A DNA stretch of 64,000 bases from positions 186,001 to 250,000 of the forward strand of contig NZ_SMAJ01000002.1 in assembly GCF_004346225.1 (NCBI RefSeq). The letters are read 5' to 3'. The notes below the pieces were generated by a model, which saw only the letters and a list, made by a program, of their open reading frames with translations, made no database searches and was not told the origin of the DNA. The first letter of the stretch is position 1; every line of letters begins with the position of its first letter. Both the position numbers and the translations under genes were made by a program. Source of the DNA: Paralcaligenes ureilyticus (GTDB lineage: Bacteria; Pseudomonadota; Gammaproteobacteria; Burkholderiales; Burkholderiaceae_B). Below, piece by piece: positions 17,275 through 25,781 of this stretch.

Positions 17275-17958
17275 ATGAGGGTATTGATTATTGAAGATGA
17301 CTCGGACATCGCAACCAACCTCTACGACTACCTGGAAAGCGCAGGCTATGAGGTCGACGCGGCATCCAACGGCGTAATGGGCCTGCACCTGGCCACTACC
17401 CAACGCTGGGACGCGATCCTGCTGGATCTGTCGTTGCCGGGCATGGACGGTTTGACAATCTGCCGCAAGCTCCGAAGCGAGGCGCGCCAAGATACGCCCA
17501 TCCTGATGCTGACCGCGAAAGACACTTTGGACGACAAGCTTGAAGGTTTTCTGCAAGGAGCCGACGATTACCTGGTCAAACCGTTTTCGCTCAAAGAGGT
17601 GGGAGCACGGCTCGGCGCACTCATCAAACGCTATAAAGGCAAGGTCGCACAAGCCGCTCTGTGCTGTGCCGATGTGCGCTTCGATCTGGCCGCGCTAAGT
17701 GTTGAGCGAGCCGGCCGCCCCATCAAACTGCCACCGAAATGCTTGCACCTCTTACGCGTTTTGATGCAGGCCCCCAATCGGGTGTTTGGCCGCGCGGAGC
17801 TTGAAACCGAGATATGGGGCGAGCATCTGCGCGACAGCGACACCCTGCGCTCGCATATTTATACGTTGCGCCACGCCCTGACCATCAACGGTGAAGATAA
17901 TCTTATCGAAACCGTACACGGCCTGGGCTATCGATTTGTGACGAGCAGTGCGTCCTAA
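17275..17958 (+). CDS. OmpR/PhoB-family response regulator
   Basis: A 227-residue two-component regulator. The receiver domain has the acidic pair I-I-E-D-D, the phospho-acceptor Asp in A-I-L-L-D-L-S-L-P-G, and the conserved Lys in Y-L-V-K-P-F-S. The C-terminal winged helix carries R-S-H-I-Y-T-L-R-H-A and the G-L-G-Y-R-F end. The ATG at 17275 was chosen because the receiver domain begins there. It is followed with an 11-bp overlap by its sensor kinase. The direct repeat at 20016-20033 ahead of the RND operon is a fitting target. Confidence 0.9.
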   Translation: MRVLIIEDDSDIATNLYDYLESAGYEVDAASNGVMGLHLATTQRWDAILLDLSLPGMDGLTICRKLRSEARQDTPILMLTAKDTLDDKLEGFLQGADDYLVKPFSLKEVGARLGALIKRYKGKVAQAALCCADVRFDLAALSVERAGRPIKLPPKCLHLLRVLMQAPNRVFGRAELETEIWGEHLRDSDTLRSHIYTLRHALTINGEDNLIETVHGLGYRFVTSSAS

Positions 17959-19231
17959 CCACAGCCTGCGCTTCAAGGTAGCGCTCGTCTTTTCCGCATT
18001 GACGATACTATTGCTTGTCTCTCAAGCACTGGGTGTGAAGACGCTCGCCGAAGTGCAGGAAGAGAAGTTCATCACGGCGCTGATTGCCGATGATATGGCA
18101 ACTCTGATCCAAAGCTACCGGATGGATCCGACGCTCGTACCCCCGCTCGATCAGCGGCTCGGCGGGCACGTATCGCAAGAAAGCCGAACGCACATTACTC
18201 TGCCCGATTCAGTTAAAGAGCTGCAAAACGGGATACACGAAATAAGAGTGGGCGGCCAGGAAATTCACGTCGCCATCGCCTCCTTCGACCAGGCGCGAGT
18301 GTATCGGATCTACGACTTCAGCGCTTACGAGAAGCATTTCAAAAAAACGATCAATGCGCTGATGGCTGGAACAGGCTTATTCGCACTGCTGACTATCTGG
18401 CTGGCGTTTGGGTTGTCCGGCATCCTGGTGCGCCAAGTCGCCGGACTCGCACGCCAGGTGAAGGCGGCCAGGCTGGGCGCGTCGACCCCACTGAATCCTG
18501 GAAAATACGATGAAGCCGAGGTGGCCGACCTGGTCGAGGCATTCAACGACTACCACCATCGAATGGGCCAAATGATCCAACGAGAGAAAGAATTCACAAG
18601 CAACGTCAGCCACGAATTTCGCACGCCGCTTACCGCGATCAAGACCAGTTGCGAGCTCCTCGCCCAGAATACGGCCATGGACACAAAGTCCGCGGCGCGC
18701 CTGCGGCAGATTGATCACGCGGCCGACAATATGATCGAGCTGATCAATGTCTTGCTTTTGCTTGCGCGGGAAGAGTCGTCGGCCAATGTCGAACCGACAA
18801 ACCTCATGGGCGCGATCAAGGATGCGCTGGACCCTTTTGCCGACCGTCTGACCACCAGGGGTATCACGCTCTCAATCGACATCGATAGCGGCCTGCGCGT
18901 CGAGGTCAACCGCTCGGCGCTGGCTATCGTATTGTCCAATCTCATCGACAATGCGGTCAGGCACACCGAGCGCGGCCGCATCAGCTTCAGCTACGCAGAC
19001 GGCTGGTTGCGGATCGCCGACACGGGCCGCGGCATACCACAGCACGACCTGGCGCATGTATTCGAGCGCTTCTACCAGGCAAGGCCTGCACAGGAAGCCG
19101 GCCGTACGTTCGGCATCGGCCTGGCGATTGTGAAGAAGATCAGCGACCGGTACAAATGGTCCATCAAGCTAGATAGCACGCCCGGCACAGGCACTTGCGT
19201 AGCCCTGCTCCTGCCTGCAGCGTCCAGTTAA
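17948..19231 (+). CDS. Sensor histidine kinase
   Basis: A 427-residue membrane kinase. One transmembrane helix lies near residues 8-28, a periplasmic sensor part of about 110 residues follows, a second helix near residues 137-160, then a HAMP-like linker, the H-box FTSNVSHEFRTPLTAIK with the phospho-acceptor His, an N-box L-I-D-N-A-V-R-H and the G-box G-I-G-L-A-I-V. The start is a GTG inside the response regulator's 3' end. The periplasmic part shows no obvious His/Met cluster that would name the metal. The gene ends 4 bp into the convergent lipoprotein gene. Confidence 0.9.
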   Translation: MRPNHSLRFKVALVFSALTILLLVSQALGVKTLAEVQEEKFITALIADDMATLIQSYRMDPTLVPPLDQRLGGHVSQESRTHITLPDSVKELQNGIHEIRVGGQEIHVAIASFDQARVYRIYDFSAYEKHFKKTINALMAGTGLFALLTIWLAFGLSGILVRQVAGLARQVKAARLGASTPLNPGKYDEAEVADLVEAFNDYHHRMGQMIQREKEFTSNVSHEFRTPLTAIKTSCELLAQNTAMDTKSAARLRQIDHAADNMIELINVLLLLAREESSANVEPTNLMGAIKDALDPFADRLTTRGITLSIDIDSGLRVEVNRSALAIVLSNLIDNAVRHTERGRISFSYADGWLRIADTGRGIPQHDLAHVFERFYQARPAQEAGRTFGIGLAIVKKISDRYKWSIKLDSTPGTGTCVALLLPAASS

Positions 19232-19392
19232 TCGTCATCATCATCCTCATGCCAATGCCCCTGGGGGGTAACCACAACATAAGGATTGTAGGAATACCCG
19301 TCACTGTAACCAGTATCGCCATACGGCACAGCGACGCATCCTGACAGGAGAGCTAAAACGGTTACAAGCAATGCGAGGAGCGCTGGTTTCAT
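19228..19392 (-). CDS. Small predicted lipoprotein with acidic His-Asp tail
   Basis: A 54-residue protein: a Lys-containing signal peptide with lipobox L-L-S-G-C, so Cys at about residue 20 would be the lipidated N-terminus, then a Tyr/Gly/Asp stretch and the end G-H-W-H-E-D-D-D-D-D. The His-Glu-Asp tail could bind divalent cations (inference). It lies 46 bp after the Gly-rich gene on the same strand and probably shares its transcript. The ATG at 19392 was picked because the signal peptide begins there. Confidence 0.6.
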   Translation of the reverse strand: MKPALLALLVTVLALLSGCVAVPYGDTGYSDGYSYNPYVVVTPQGHWHEDDDDD

Positions 19393-19438
19393 ATTATGTG
19401 CTTGGCGGGATGATGGGCGATAATCCGCCTCCAGCAGG

Positions 19439-19786
19439 CTATTTTGCAAGACCAAGAGCCTTGTGCTTGCCGGAGTTTGCGGTGGCGCGCGAAGCTCGAG
19501 CATGCTGATGGCTACGGTCTCCGGCGCGTTGCAAACCCTTATCTCTGTCAAGTGAATGGACACTGTTGGTATTGGCTATCCCGTGGCTGCTCATGTGCGA
19601 ACCGGACACACCCCCGGCTTCGCTACCTATGCCGCCATGACCACCGCCGTGACCGCCCCCAACACCGGCACCGCCGCCAACACCGCCGCCACCTCCACCA
19701 CCCCCTCCACGCGCCTGCGCGCCAAGCGCAAAACACGACATGACAGCAACAGAAGCGACAATCAAACAGAATTTCGTTTTCAACAT
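19439..19786 (-). CDS. Secreted glycine-rich protein
   Basis: A 115-residue protein with a clear signal peptide (residues 1-25, cleavage near L-G-A-Q-A-R) and a following low-complexity stretch of Gly with scattered His. The C-terminal half has S-x-x-S-H-G-I-A-N-T-N and a Lys/Arg/His-rich end. The ATG has GGAAAGGAGTTGCC directly upstream, strong support that it is translated. Small secreted proteins of this sort often flank metal efflux operons, but no family function is known. It diverges from the RND operon. Confidence 0.7.
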   Translation of the reverse strand: MLKTKFCLIVASVAVMSCFALGAQARGGGGGGGGGVGGGAGVGGGHGGGHGGIGSEAGGVSGSHMSSHGIANTNSVHSLDRDKGLQRAGDRSHQHARASRATANSGKHKALGLAK

Positions 19787-20127
19787 GGCAACTCCTTTCC
19801 GAGAGTATCAAACCGACATCGGGTGAGTGGGTATCGTTGATATTGGCGAAAGTCTACTGGTTAACCTGAGAAAACTGTGAAACTGCCGCGTGAGATTTGC
19901 AACTATTTATAATTTGCCACCCGGATTCAAACGCTATCCCGATAAAAACAAAAGATGGATATTCGTGCAGCAAGAAGCCGCGCAAAAGGCTCGATCGCCC
20001 AGACTTCACAAAAAATTGACATCCTCTTGACATAAGCTTCACGGACACCCGATTAGTATCCATGTCTGCCATCGCGTCAGTTTGGCGCGACGCCCAAAAC
20101 ACGCCCGAACAAGGCGCCCAGACACGA
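19787..20127. other. 341-bp divergent promoter region
   Basis: This region separates the Gly-rich protein gene (-) from the RND efflux operon (+). Its right half contains a repeated TTGACAT element (20016-20033) and the AT-rich sequence expected of a promoter. No other gene was recognised in it. Confidence 0.5.
20016..20033 (+). promoter_or_regulatory. TTGACAT direct repeat, candidate response-regulator box
   Basis: Two TTGACAT units repeat with an 11-bp period, about one helical turn, roughly 100 bp before the outer-membrane protein gene. OmpR/PhoB-type regulators bind such direct repeats, and one is encoded 2 kb upstream. The second TTGACA could also act as a -35 element, but no good -10 is found at normal spacing, fitting an activated promoter. 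Confidence 0.45.
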
Positions 20128-21531
20128 ATGAATGCCTATCTGTTCCGATCGTTGATGCTCACCTGTGCCGTCCTGACGGGATGCGCCAGTTATCAGCCAA
20201 AGCCCATCACACCAACGCAGCTTGCCAAACACTTTGAACAACGCACGCTTGCCAACAACGCTTTGCGAGCCTATCTTGCGCGACGGCTCGGACACCCCAT
20301 CAAGCCCTGGCCACTGCCGCGCTGGAACCGCGAAATGCTCACGCTCGCCGCCTACTATTACAGCCCGGCGCTGGATATTGCGCGGGCGCAGTGGGACACG
20401 TCCAGGGCGGGCATCGAGGTCGCGGGCGCCATCCCGAATCCTGTGCTGCAACTGCCCTTCCAATACTCCACGGTCAATCCAGGACCGGGCCGCCCCTACA
20501 CTACCGGCCTGGGCCTCGACATCCCGATCGAGACCGCGCACAAACGCGGTTACCGCATCGATCAGGCATCGCACCTGTCCGAAGCGGCGCGCCTGAACAT
20601 CAGGAACGAAGCGTGGAAGATATCCAGCGAGGTTCGCAATACCTTGCTTGATCTGTTTGCGGCACGCAAACAGATTGCATTTTTGACGCAGAAGATCGCA
20701 GCGCAGCAACAAATCGCCGACATGGCGAAAAAGCGAGAAGCAGTCGGAGATACGGCCGGGCCGGACGTCAACCTGGCCGTGCTGGCCCTGACACGGGCGC
20801 AGGCCGATCTCACCACCGCAAGAGGCGCATCGCAAGATGCGCGCGCCCGACTTGCAAGCGTCATGGGCCTTCCAATCGGCGCGCTCGAATCGGTTCAGCT
20901 CAATCTCGATGAGTTCGAATGCACCGGCGCGGCCCCGCCGCCCGCCGAGGCGCGCCGCGCGGCGATCTTCAATCGTGCCGATCTGCTGGGTTCGCTGGCC
21001 AAGTACGAAGCGGCCGAAGGCGCACTGCAACTGGAAATCGCCAAGCAATACCCGGATATCCATATCGGCCTGGGCTACACCTACGACACGGGAACCAACA
21101 AGATCGGGTTTGGGCTGGCCGGGATCACACTGCCGATTTTCGACCGGAACGAAGGCGGAATCGCCCAAGCGGAAGCGAAAAGATCTGAGGCAGCCGCCAA
21201 TACGGCCGCATTGCAGGACAAGATCATCAATGATCTCGATCACGCGCTCGATCATTACCGGACAAGCCTCGATGTATTGCGTTTGTCCGCTTTGCGCCTG
21301 TCCACCGCGCACAAGCAATTAAGGAGCCAGGCCGCGAGCTTTGCCGCCGGCGCGATCGATCGCCCGGCGCTCGCCCAGGCGAAAGCAGATTACCAAACCA
21401 GCGCCATCGCCCACCTGAACGATGTCGTGGCGGCGCAGCGGGCGGCGGGCGCACTCGAAGACGCGATGCAGCGACCTCTATCGCCGAGCGTGCCGAACTG
21501 GACTATGACGCAAAAAGAGATACTACGATGA
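20128..21531 (+). CDS. TolC/CzcC-type outer-membrane efflux lipoprotein
   Basis: A 467-residue outer-membrane factor. The start at 20128 gives a signal peptide ending in lipobox L-T-G-C, followed by long heptad-rich helices in two repeats (e.g. A-A-R-K-Q-I-A-F-L-T-Q-K-I-A-A-Q-Q-Q), the usual coiled-coil barrel of the family. An in-frame ATG at 20062 would bury the signal peptide. It is the first gene of the efflux operon, overlapping the adaptor gene by 4 bp, and provides the outer-membrane duct. Confidence 0.85.
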   Translation: MNAYLFRSLMLTCAVLTGCASYQPKPITPTQLAKHFEQRTLANNALRAYLARRLGHPIKPWPLPRWNREMLTLAAYYYSPALDIARAQWDTSRAGIEVAGAIPNPVLQLPFQYSTVNPGPGRPYTTGLGLDIPIETAHKRGYRIDQASHLSEAARLNIRNEAWKISSEVRNTLLDLFAARKQIAFLTQKIAAQQQIADMAKKREAVGDTAGPDVNLAVLALTRAQADLTTARGASQDARARLASVMGLPIGALESVQLNLDEFECTGAAPPPAEARRAAIFNRADLLGSLAKYEAAEGALQLEIAKQYPDIHIGLGYTYDTGTNKIGFGLAGITLPIFDRNEGGIAQAEAKRSEAAANTAALQDKIINDLDHALDHYRTSLDVLRLSALRLSTAHKQLRSQAASFAAGAIDRPALAQAKADYQTSAIAHLNDVVAAQRAAGALEDAMQRPLSPSVPNWTMTQKEILR

Positions 21532-22589
21532 AACGCAAAACGGCCCTCTCGCTTATCGCTTCGGCTGTACTGGCGGCCGCCGGCGGCGGGTACATCTATT
21601 ACACAATGAGCGCCGCGCCAACCGCCTCCACCCCACCCACTGTTGCGCAGGCGCCGCGCGTGCAAACTGTGAACGGAGAAACCGTGGTGCTGGCCTCTGT
21701 CGACGAGCAGCGCGCAAGCCATATTAGCGTGGCTCCTCTCGCGGCGTCGACGGTCCGGCCAGAAACCACCGCCTACACGACCGTAGTCGACTTGCAGCCG
21801 CTCTTCGATTTGCACAACCGCGTGGCGGCGGCGCGCTCCAATCGCCAAAGCGCGCATGCACAAGCCGATGCGTCGCGCACCCAGTACCAGCGCGATTACG
21901 TGCTGTTCAAGGACGATCGGAACGTTTCGCAAAAGAACCTGCAGGACGCCAGGGCAGTCATGCTCACGGATCAGGCCAAGCTGCAGGCGGCCGAGGCCGC
22001 GCAAAACGTTCTTGATGCAACCCTGAGGCAGCAATTTGGCGCAGCGCTGGCCGGTGCTGCGATGGCGCCGGCATCCGATCTCCTTCAACAATTGATGAGC
22101 GGCCACACCGAGGTGTTGCGTGTCACGCTGCCGGCGAAAGACGGCGCATCGGCACCCGCACAGATCTCCATCGACGGCCTGGATGGCCGGCTCATTGCCG
22201 CCCGCAAGCTGTCGGCTTCGCCGCAAATCGACCCATTGATCCAGGGCAGTCCCTATTTCTATGCGGCCGACAGCACCCTGCCTGCCGGCACACGCACCAC
22301 GGCGCACATACCGCTGGAAGGCAAGAGCGCACAAGGCCTACTGATTCCCGAGAGCGCTGTCATATGGTACGGCGGACAACAATGGGCCTATGTAAAAACG
22401 GCTGCCGATCGATTTACCCGACGCTACATGCCATCGGGGCTGGCTGTCGATGGCGGATTCGTCGTGACGAGCGGGTTTCATGCCGGCGACGAAGTAGTCA
22501 TCCGCGGCGCCCAACTGCTGCTATCTGAAGAACTGCGCCCGCAGGGCATTACAACCCAGTGCAAAGATCCGCCGGAATGCGATGGTTGA
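21528..22589 (+). CDS. RND efflux periplasmic adaptor protein
   Basis: A 353-residue membrane-fusion protein. A membrane anchor lies at residues 5-25, followed by a lipoyl/hairpin region (residues about 85-170, Gln/Ala-rich coiled coil) and beta-barrel and membrane-proximal domains. It lacks the N-terminal heavy-metal-binding motif seen in the CusB-like protein at 33292. It connects the inner-membrane pump to the outer-membrane duct. The hairpin is short compared with CzcB. Confidence 0.85.
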   Translation: MKRKTALSLIASAVLAAAGGGYIYYTMSAAPTASTPPTVAQAPRVQTVNGETVVLASVDEQRASHISVAPLAASTVRPETTAYTTVVDLQPLFDLHNRVAAARSNRQSAHAQADASRTQYQRDYVLFKDDRNVSQKNLQDARAVMLTDQAKLQAAEAAQNVLDATLRQQFGAALAGAAMAPASDLLQQLMSGHTEVLRVTLPAKDGASAPAQISIDGLDGRLIAARKLSASPQIDPLIQGSPYFYAADSTLPAGTRTTAHIPLEGKSAQGLLIPESAVIWYGGQQWAYVKTAADRFTRRYMPSGLAVDGGFVVTSGFHAGDEVVIRGAQLLLSEELRPQGITTQCKDPPECDG

Positions 22590-22623
22590 CCAGAGTATTC
22601 ATCCACGAGCGCGATAACTTCTC

Positions 22624-25600
22624 ATGCTAAACCTCATCATCCGTTTTTCGCTGCGGTTTCGCGGCGTCATTTACGCACTCGCCGTCCTGGCGAGTGCCTA
22701 TGGCCTGTATACCCTGACGCACGTGAAGCTGGGCGTCTTCCCCGAATTCGCGCCACCCATGACTGTGATCCAGACTGAGGCGCCGGGCCTATCGAGCGAA
22801 CAGGTCGAGACGCTGGTGACCCATCCGATCGAAGCCGCATTGGGCGGGACGGTGGGCGTACAGTCCATGAGATCCAAGTCCTTGCAAGGCTTATCCGCCA
22901 TCACCATGGTGTTTGGCGGCCATTCGAACGTCTTGCAAGCCCGGCAACTGGTGTCCGAGCGCATGAACGCTGTCGCCGCAACCTTGCCGGCCGGTGTGCT
23001 GCCGCCCAAGCTGCTCCCACTCACGACCGCGACGAGCGTCGTCCTGACCATCGGCCTGACATCGAAGACACAGTCCTTGATGGACCTGCATGATATTGCA
23101 GAATGGATGGTGAAGCCACAATTGTTGAGCGTGCCGGGCGTCGCCGATGCGATCGTATTCGGCGGCCATACACGGCAACTGCAGATTCAGGTCGATCCGG
23201 ATAAACTGGCGCACTATGGCCTCTCGATCCAGGAGGTCATCGCTGCGGCGAGAACATCGACGGGCGTACGCGGCGCGGGTTTTATCGAGAATGCGAACCA
23301 GCGCATCACGATCAGTACCGACGGCCAGATCACGACACCCAAGGCGCTGGCCGGAGTCGTGCTGCGCTGGAGCCACGGCGCAGGCATCCGGCTGGGCGAC
23401 GTCGCCACGGTGGCGTACGCGCCTGCGCCCGCGGCGGGTGCCGCATCCATCATGGGCAAACCCGGGGTCATGATCGTGCTGGAAAGCCAGTATGGAACCA
23501 ACACGCTGACCGTCACGAACGGGCTGGAACGCACCCTTGCCACGCTCAAGCCCGTGCTCGCCAGGCAAGGCGTCGACCTGGAGCCGAACGTCTTTCGCCC
23601 GGCGAACTTCATCGTGGAAGCAACCAACCATTTACGCACGGCCCTGCTGATCGGCGGCCTACTCGTTATAGCAATCCTGTTTCTTTTCCTGCTCAATGTC
23701 AGGACCGCCGTCATTTCCGCCGTTGCCATTCCGCTTTCGCTGCTGGTTGCCGTGATTGTTCTCAATGCCTTTGGCGTCACGCTCAACACGATGACCCTTG
23801 GCGGTCTGGCGATCGCCTTGGGTGAAGTGGTTGACGACGCCATTATCGATGTCGAGAACATTTATCGGCGGCTGCGGGAAAACCGCAAATTACCCAAGCC
23901 CCTTCCCGCTTTCCGGGTCGTGTTGCGCGCCTCGCTGGAAGTGCGCAGCGCGGTCGTGTTTGCGACATTCATTGTCATCCTGATCTTCTTGCCGGTCTTG
24001 TCGCTCTCGGGTGTGGCCGGCAAACTGTTCGCACCGCTGGGCATCGCCTATATTCTTGCGGTGCTGGCCTCCCTTTCGGTGGCACTGACTCTCACCCCTG
24101 CGATGGCGCTCGCACTACTGGCCAAGAAACCACCTCCGCCCCACGAGCCGCGGTTGTTGGCGTGGCTGAAGACACACTACAGCGCCCTGTTGACAAAAGT
24201 GGAACGGCACGCTCGGGCCATCGTGATTCTTGTCGCCATCCTATGCCTCGCGTCGTTGTCGATACTGCCATTTTTGCGTGGCAACTTCATTCCGGAACTC
24301 CGGGAAGGACACTACATCGTTCATATGGGTCTTGCCCCGGGCTCATCGTTGGCCGAATCCATGCGCATCGGCGCCGGGATCTCACGAGCGCTGATGCAGA
24401 TCCCGGGCGTGCGCCTGGTAGCGCAGCGTGCAGGCCGCGCCGACGAAGTGGTCGATCCGGTGGGCGTACAGCTCAGTGAATTCGAGGTCGATCTAAAACC
24501 GATGAATGCCAGCGAGCAAAGCGTCGCCCTGCAGCGCATCCGCGACGAACTTGCGAGCTTCCCGGGCATCTCCACCTCGGTCAATACTTTCCTCGTCGAA
24601 CGCATCGACGAGACGATTTCCGGCTCGACCGCGCCCGTCGTGGTCAATGTCTTTGGCTACAATCTCGATGTCATCGATCGCAAGGCGCTGGAAATTGCAC
24701 AGTTGATGGGCAAGATCGACGGGGCGGCGAGCGTTCGCGTCGAGTCCCCTCCCGGTATTCCGGAACTGGCCATCCGACTCAAACCGGATCAATTGAGCCG
24801 CTGGGGCTTCAGACCTGTCGATGTCCTCAACACGATCCAGGACGCCTATCGGGGGACGACCGTCGCACAGGCCTATCAGGGCAATCGCAGCTACGATATC
24901 GCTGTGGTCCTGTCGCCGGCGGCCCGCACGGACATCGGCCAGATCGGCTCGCTTATACTGCGCAATCCCGACGGCCTCGCCGTGCCGTTGCGGGACCTCG
25001 CGAACCTGCGCCAAGTATCGGGCCGCTACCAGATCACGCACGATGGAGGCCGGCGCATGCAGACGGTATCGGTCAGTGTCGGCGGACGCGCCGTGAGTGA
25101 TTTCGTTCGCGAAGCGCAGGCGCGCGTGAACCGCGAAATCACCATGCCCAAGGGAACCTATGCGGTATTTGCGGGAGAAAGCGAAGCGCGCAGCCAATCG
25201 CTGCACGATTTGCTGGTCTATGGCGCCATGGCCGGCGTCGGCATCGTGCTGCTGCTCTTTCTGGCATTGAAAAACCGCCGCAGCGTCGCGCTGGTAATGG
25301 CCAACCTGCCGTTTGCGCTGGTGGGTGGAGTCTTGAGCGTAGCGCTGACCGGTGGCGACCTTTCGCTGGGTGGCATGGTGGGTTTTGTGACGCTGTTCGG
25401 TATTTCCCTGCGAAACTCGATCATGCTGATAAGCCACTATGAACACCTCGTGCACGTCGACCGGATGCCCTGGTGCATGCAGACGGCCGTGCGAGGCGCG
25501 GCCGAACGCCTGATACCCATTTTGATGACAGCGCTCGTGACCGCATTCGCGCTGCTGCCGCTGGCGCTTACGAGCGGTGCGGCCGGCAATGAAATCGAAG

Positions 25601-25740
25601 GGCCTATGGCCATTGTGATTCTCGGCGGGCTTGCCACCTCTACGCTGCTGAACCTGATCGTGCTGCCCATACTTGCGCTGCGTTATGGTCGTTTTGAACA
25701 GGACGCATTGGCTGAACCGAATCGGTATGTCGTCGAGTAG
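22624..25740 (+). CDS. RND heavy-metal efflux pump (CzcA/CusA family, Asp-Asp variant)
   Basis: A 1038-residue inner-membrane antiporter with 12 predicted helices and two large periplasmic loops, as usual for HME-RND pumps. The N-terminus F-P-E-F-A-P-P-M-T-V-I-Q-T-E-A-P-G matches the family. The proton-relay helix reads G-E-V-V-D-D-A-I-I-D-V-E-N, with two adjacent Asp and an extra Asp before V-E-N; CusA-type pumps have D-A-A-I-V-M-x-E-N and CzcA types D-G-A. This places it in a less-studied HME subgroup whose metal is not established. It is driven by proton exchange. Confidence 0.9.
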   Translation: MLNLIIRFSLRFRGVIYALAVLASAYGLYTLTHVKLGVFPEFAPPMTVIQTEAPGLSSEQVETLVTHPIEAALGGTVGVQSMRSKSLQGLSAITMVFGGHSNVLQARQLVSERMNAVAATLPAGVLPPKLLPLTTATSVVLTIGLTSKTQSLMDLHDIAEWMVKPQLLSVPGVADAIVFGGHTRQLQIQVDPDKLAHYGLSIQEVIAAARTSTGVRGAGFIENANQRITISTDGQITTPKALAGVVLRWSHGAGIRLGDVATVAYAPAPAAGAASIMGKPGVMIVLESQYGTNTLTVTNGLERTLATLKPVLARQGVDLEPNVFRPANFIVEATNHLRTALLIGGLLVIAILFLFLLNVRTAVISAVAIPLSLLVAVIVLNAFGVTLNTMTLGGLAIALGEVVDDAIIDVENIYRRLRENRKLPKPLPAFRVVLRASLEVRSAVVFATFIVILIFLPVLSLSGVAGKLFAPLGIAYILAVLASLSVALTLTPAMALALLAKKPPPPHEPRLLAWLKTHYSALLTKVERHARAIVILVAILCLASLSILPFLRGNFIPELREGHYIVHMGLAPGSSLAESMRIGAGISRALMQIPGVRLVAQRAGRADEVVDPVGVQLSEFEVDLKPMNASEQSVALQRIRDELASFPGISTSVNTFLVERIDETISGSTAPVVVNVFGYNLDVIDRKALEIAQLMGKIDGAASVRVESPPGIPELAIRLKPDQLSRWGFRPVDVLNTIQDAYRGTTVAQAYQGNRSYDIAVVLSPAARTDIGQIGSLILRNPDGLAVPLRDLANLRQVSGRYQITHDGGRRMQTVSVSVGGRAVSDFVREAQARVNREITMPKGTYAVFAGESEARSQSLHDLLVYGAMAGVGIVLLLFLALKNRRSVALVMANLPFALVGGVLSVALTGGDLSLGGMVGFVTLFGISLRNSIMLISHYEHLVHVDRMPWCMQTAVRGAAERLIPILMTALVTAFALLPLALTSGAAGNEIEGPMAIVILGGLATSTLLNLIVLPILALRYGRFEQDALAEPNRYVVE

Positions 25741-25781
25741 ATCAGCCACGTATCAATGGCCTAGCTTCTACGATGGCGGCG

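Noticed and set aside
19610..19715. Low-complexity repeat as tandem DNA repeat or CRISPR-like array
   Set aside because: It is the codon pattern of the Gly-rich protein, without regular spacers or unit length.
20077..21318. 413-residue open frame antisense to the outer-membrane factor
   Set aside because: Composition (Arg/Gly-rich) is that of a mirror frame in GC-rich coding DNA; the plus strand has a clear TolC-family gene.
24493..25749. 418-residue open frame antisense to the RND pump
   Set aside because: No domain resemblance, Arg/Gln/His-rich, lies wholly within the pump gene.
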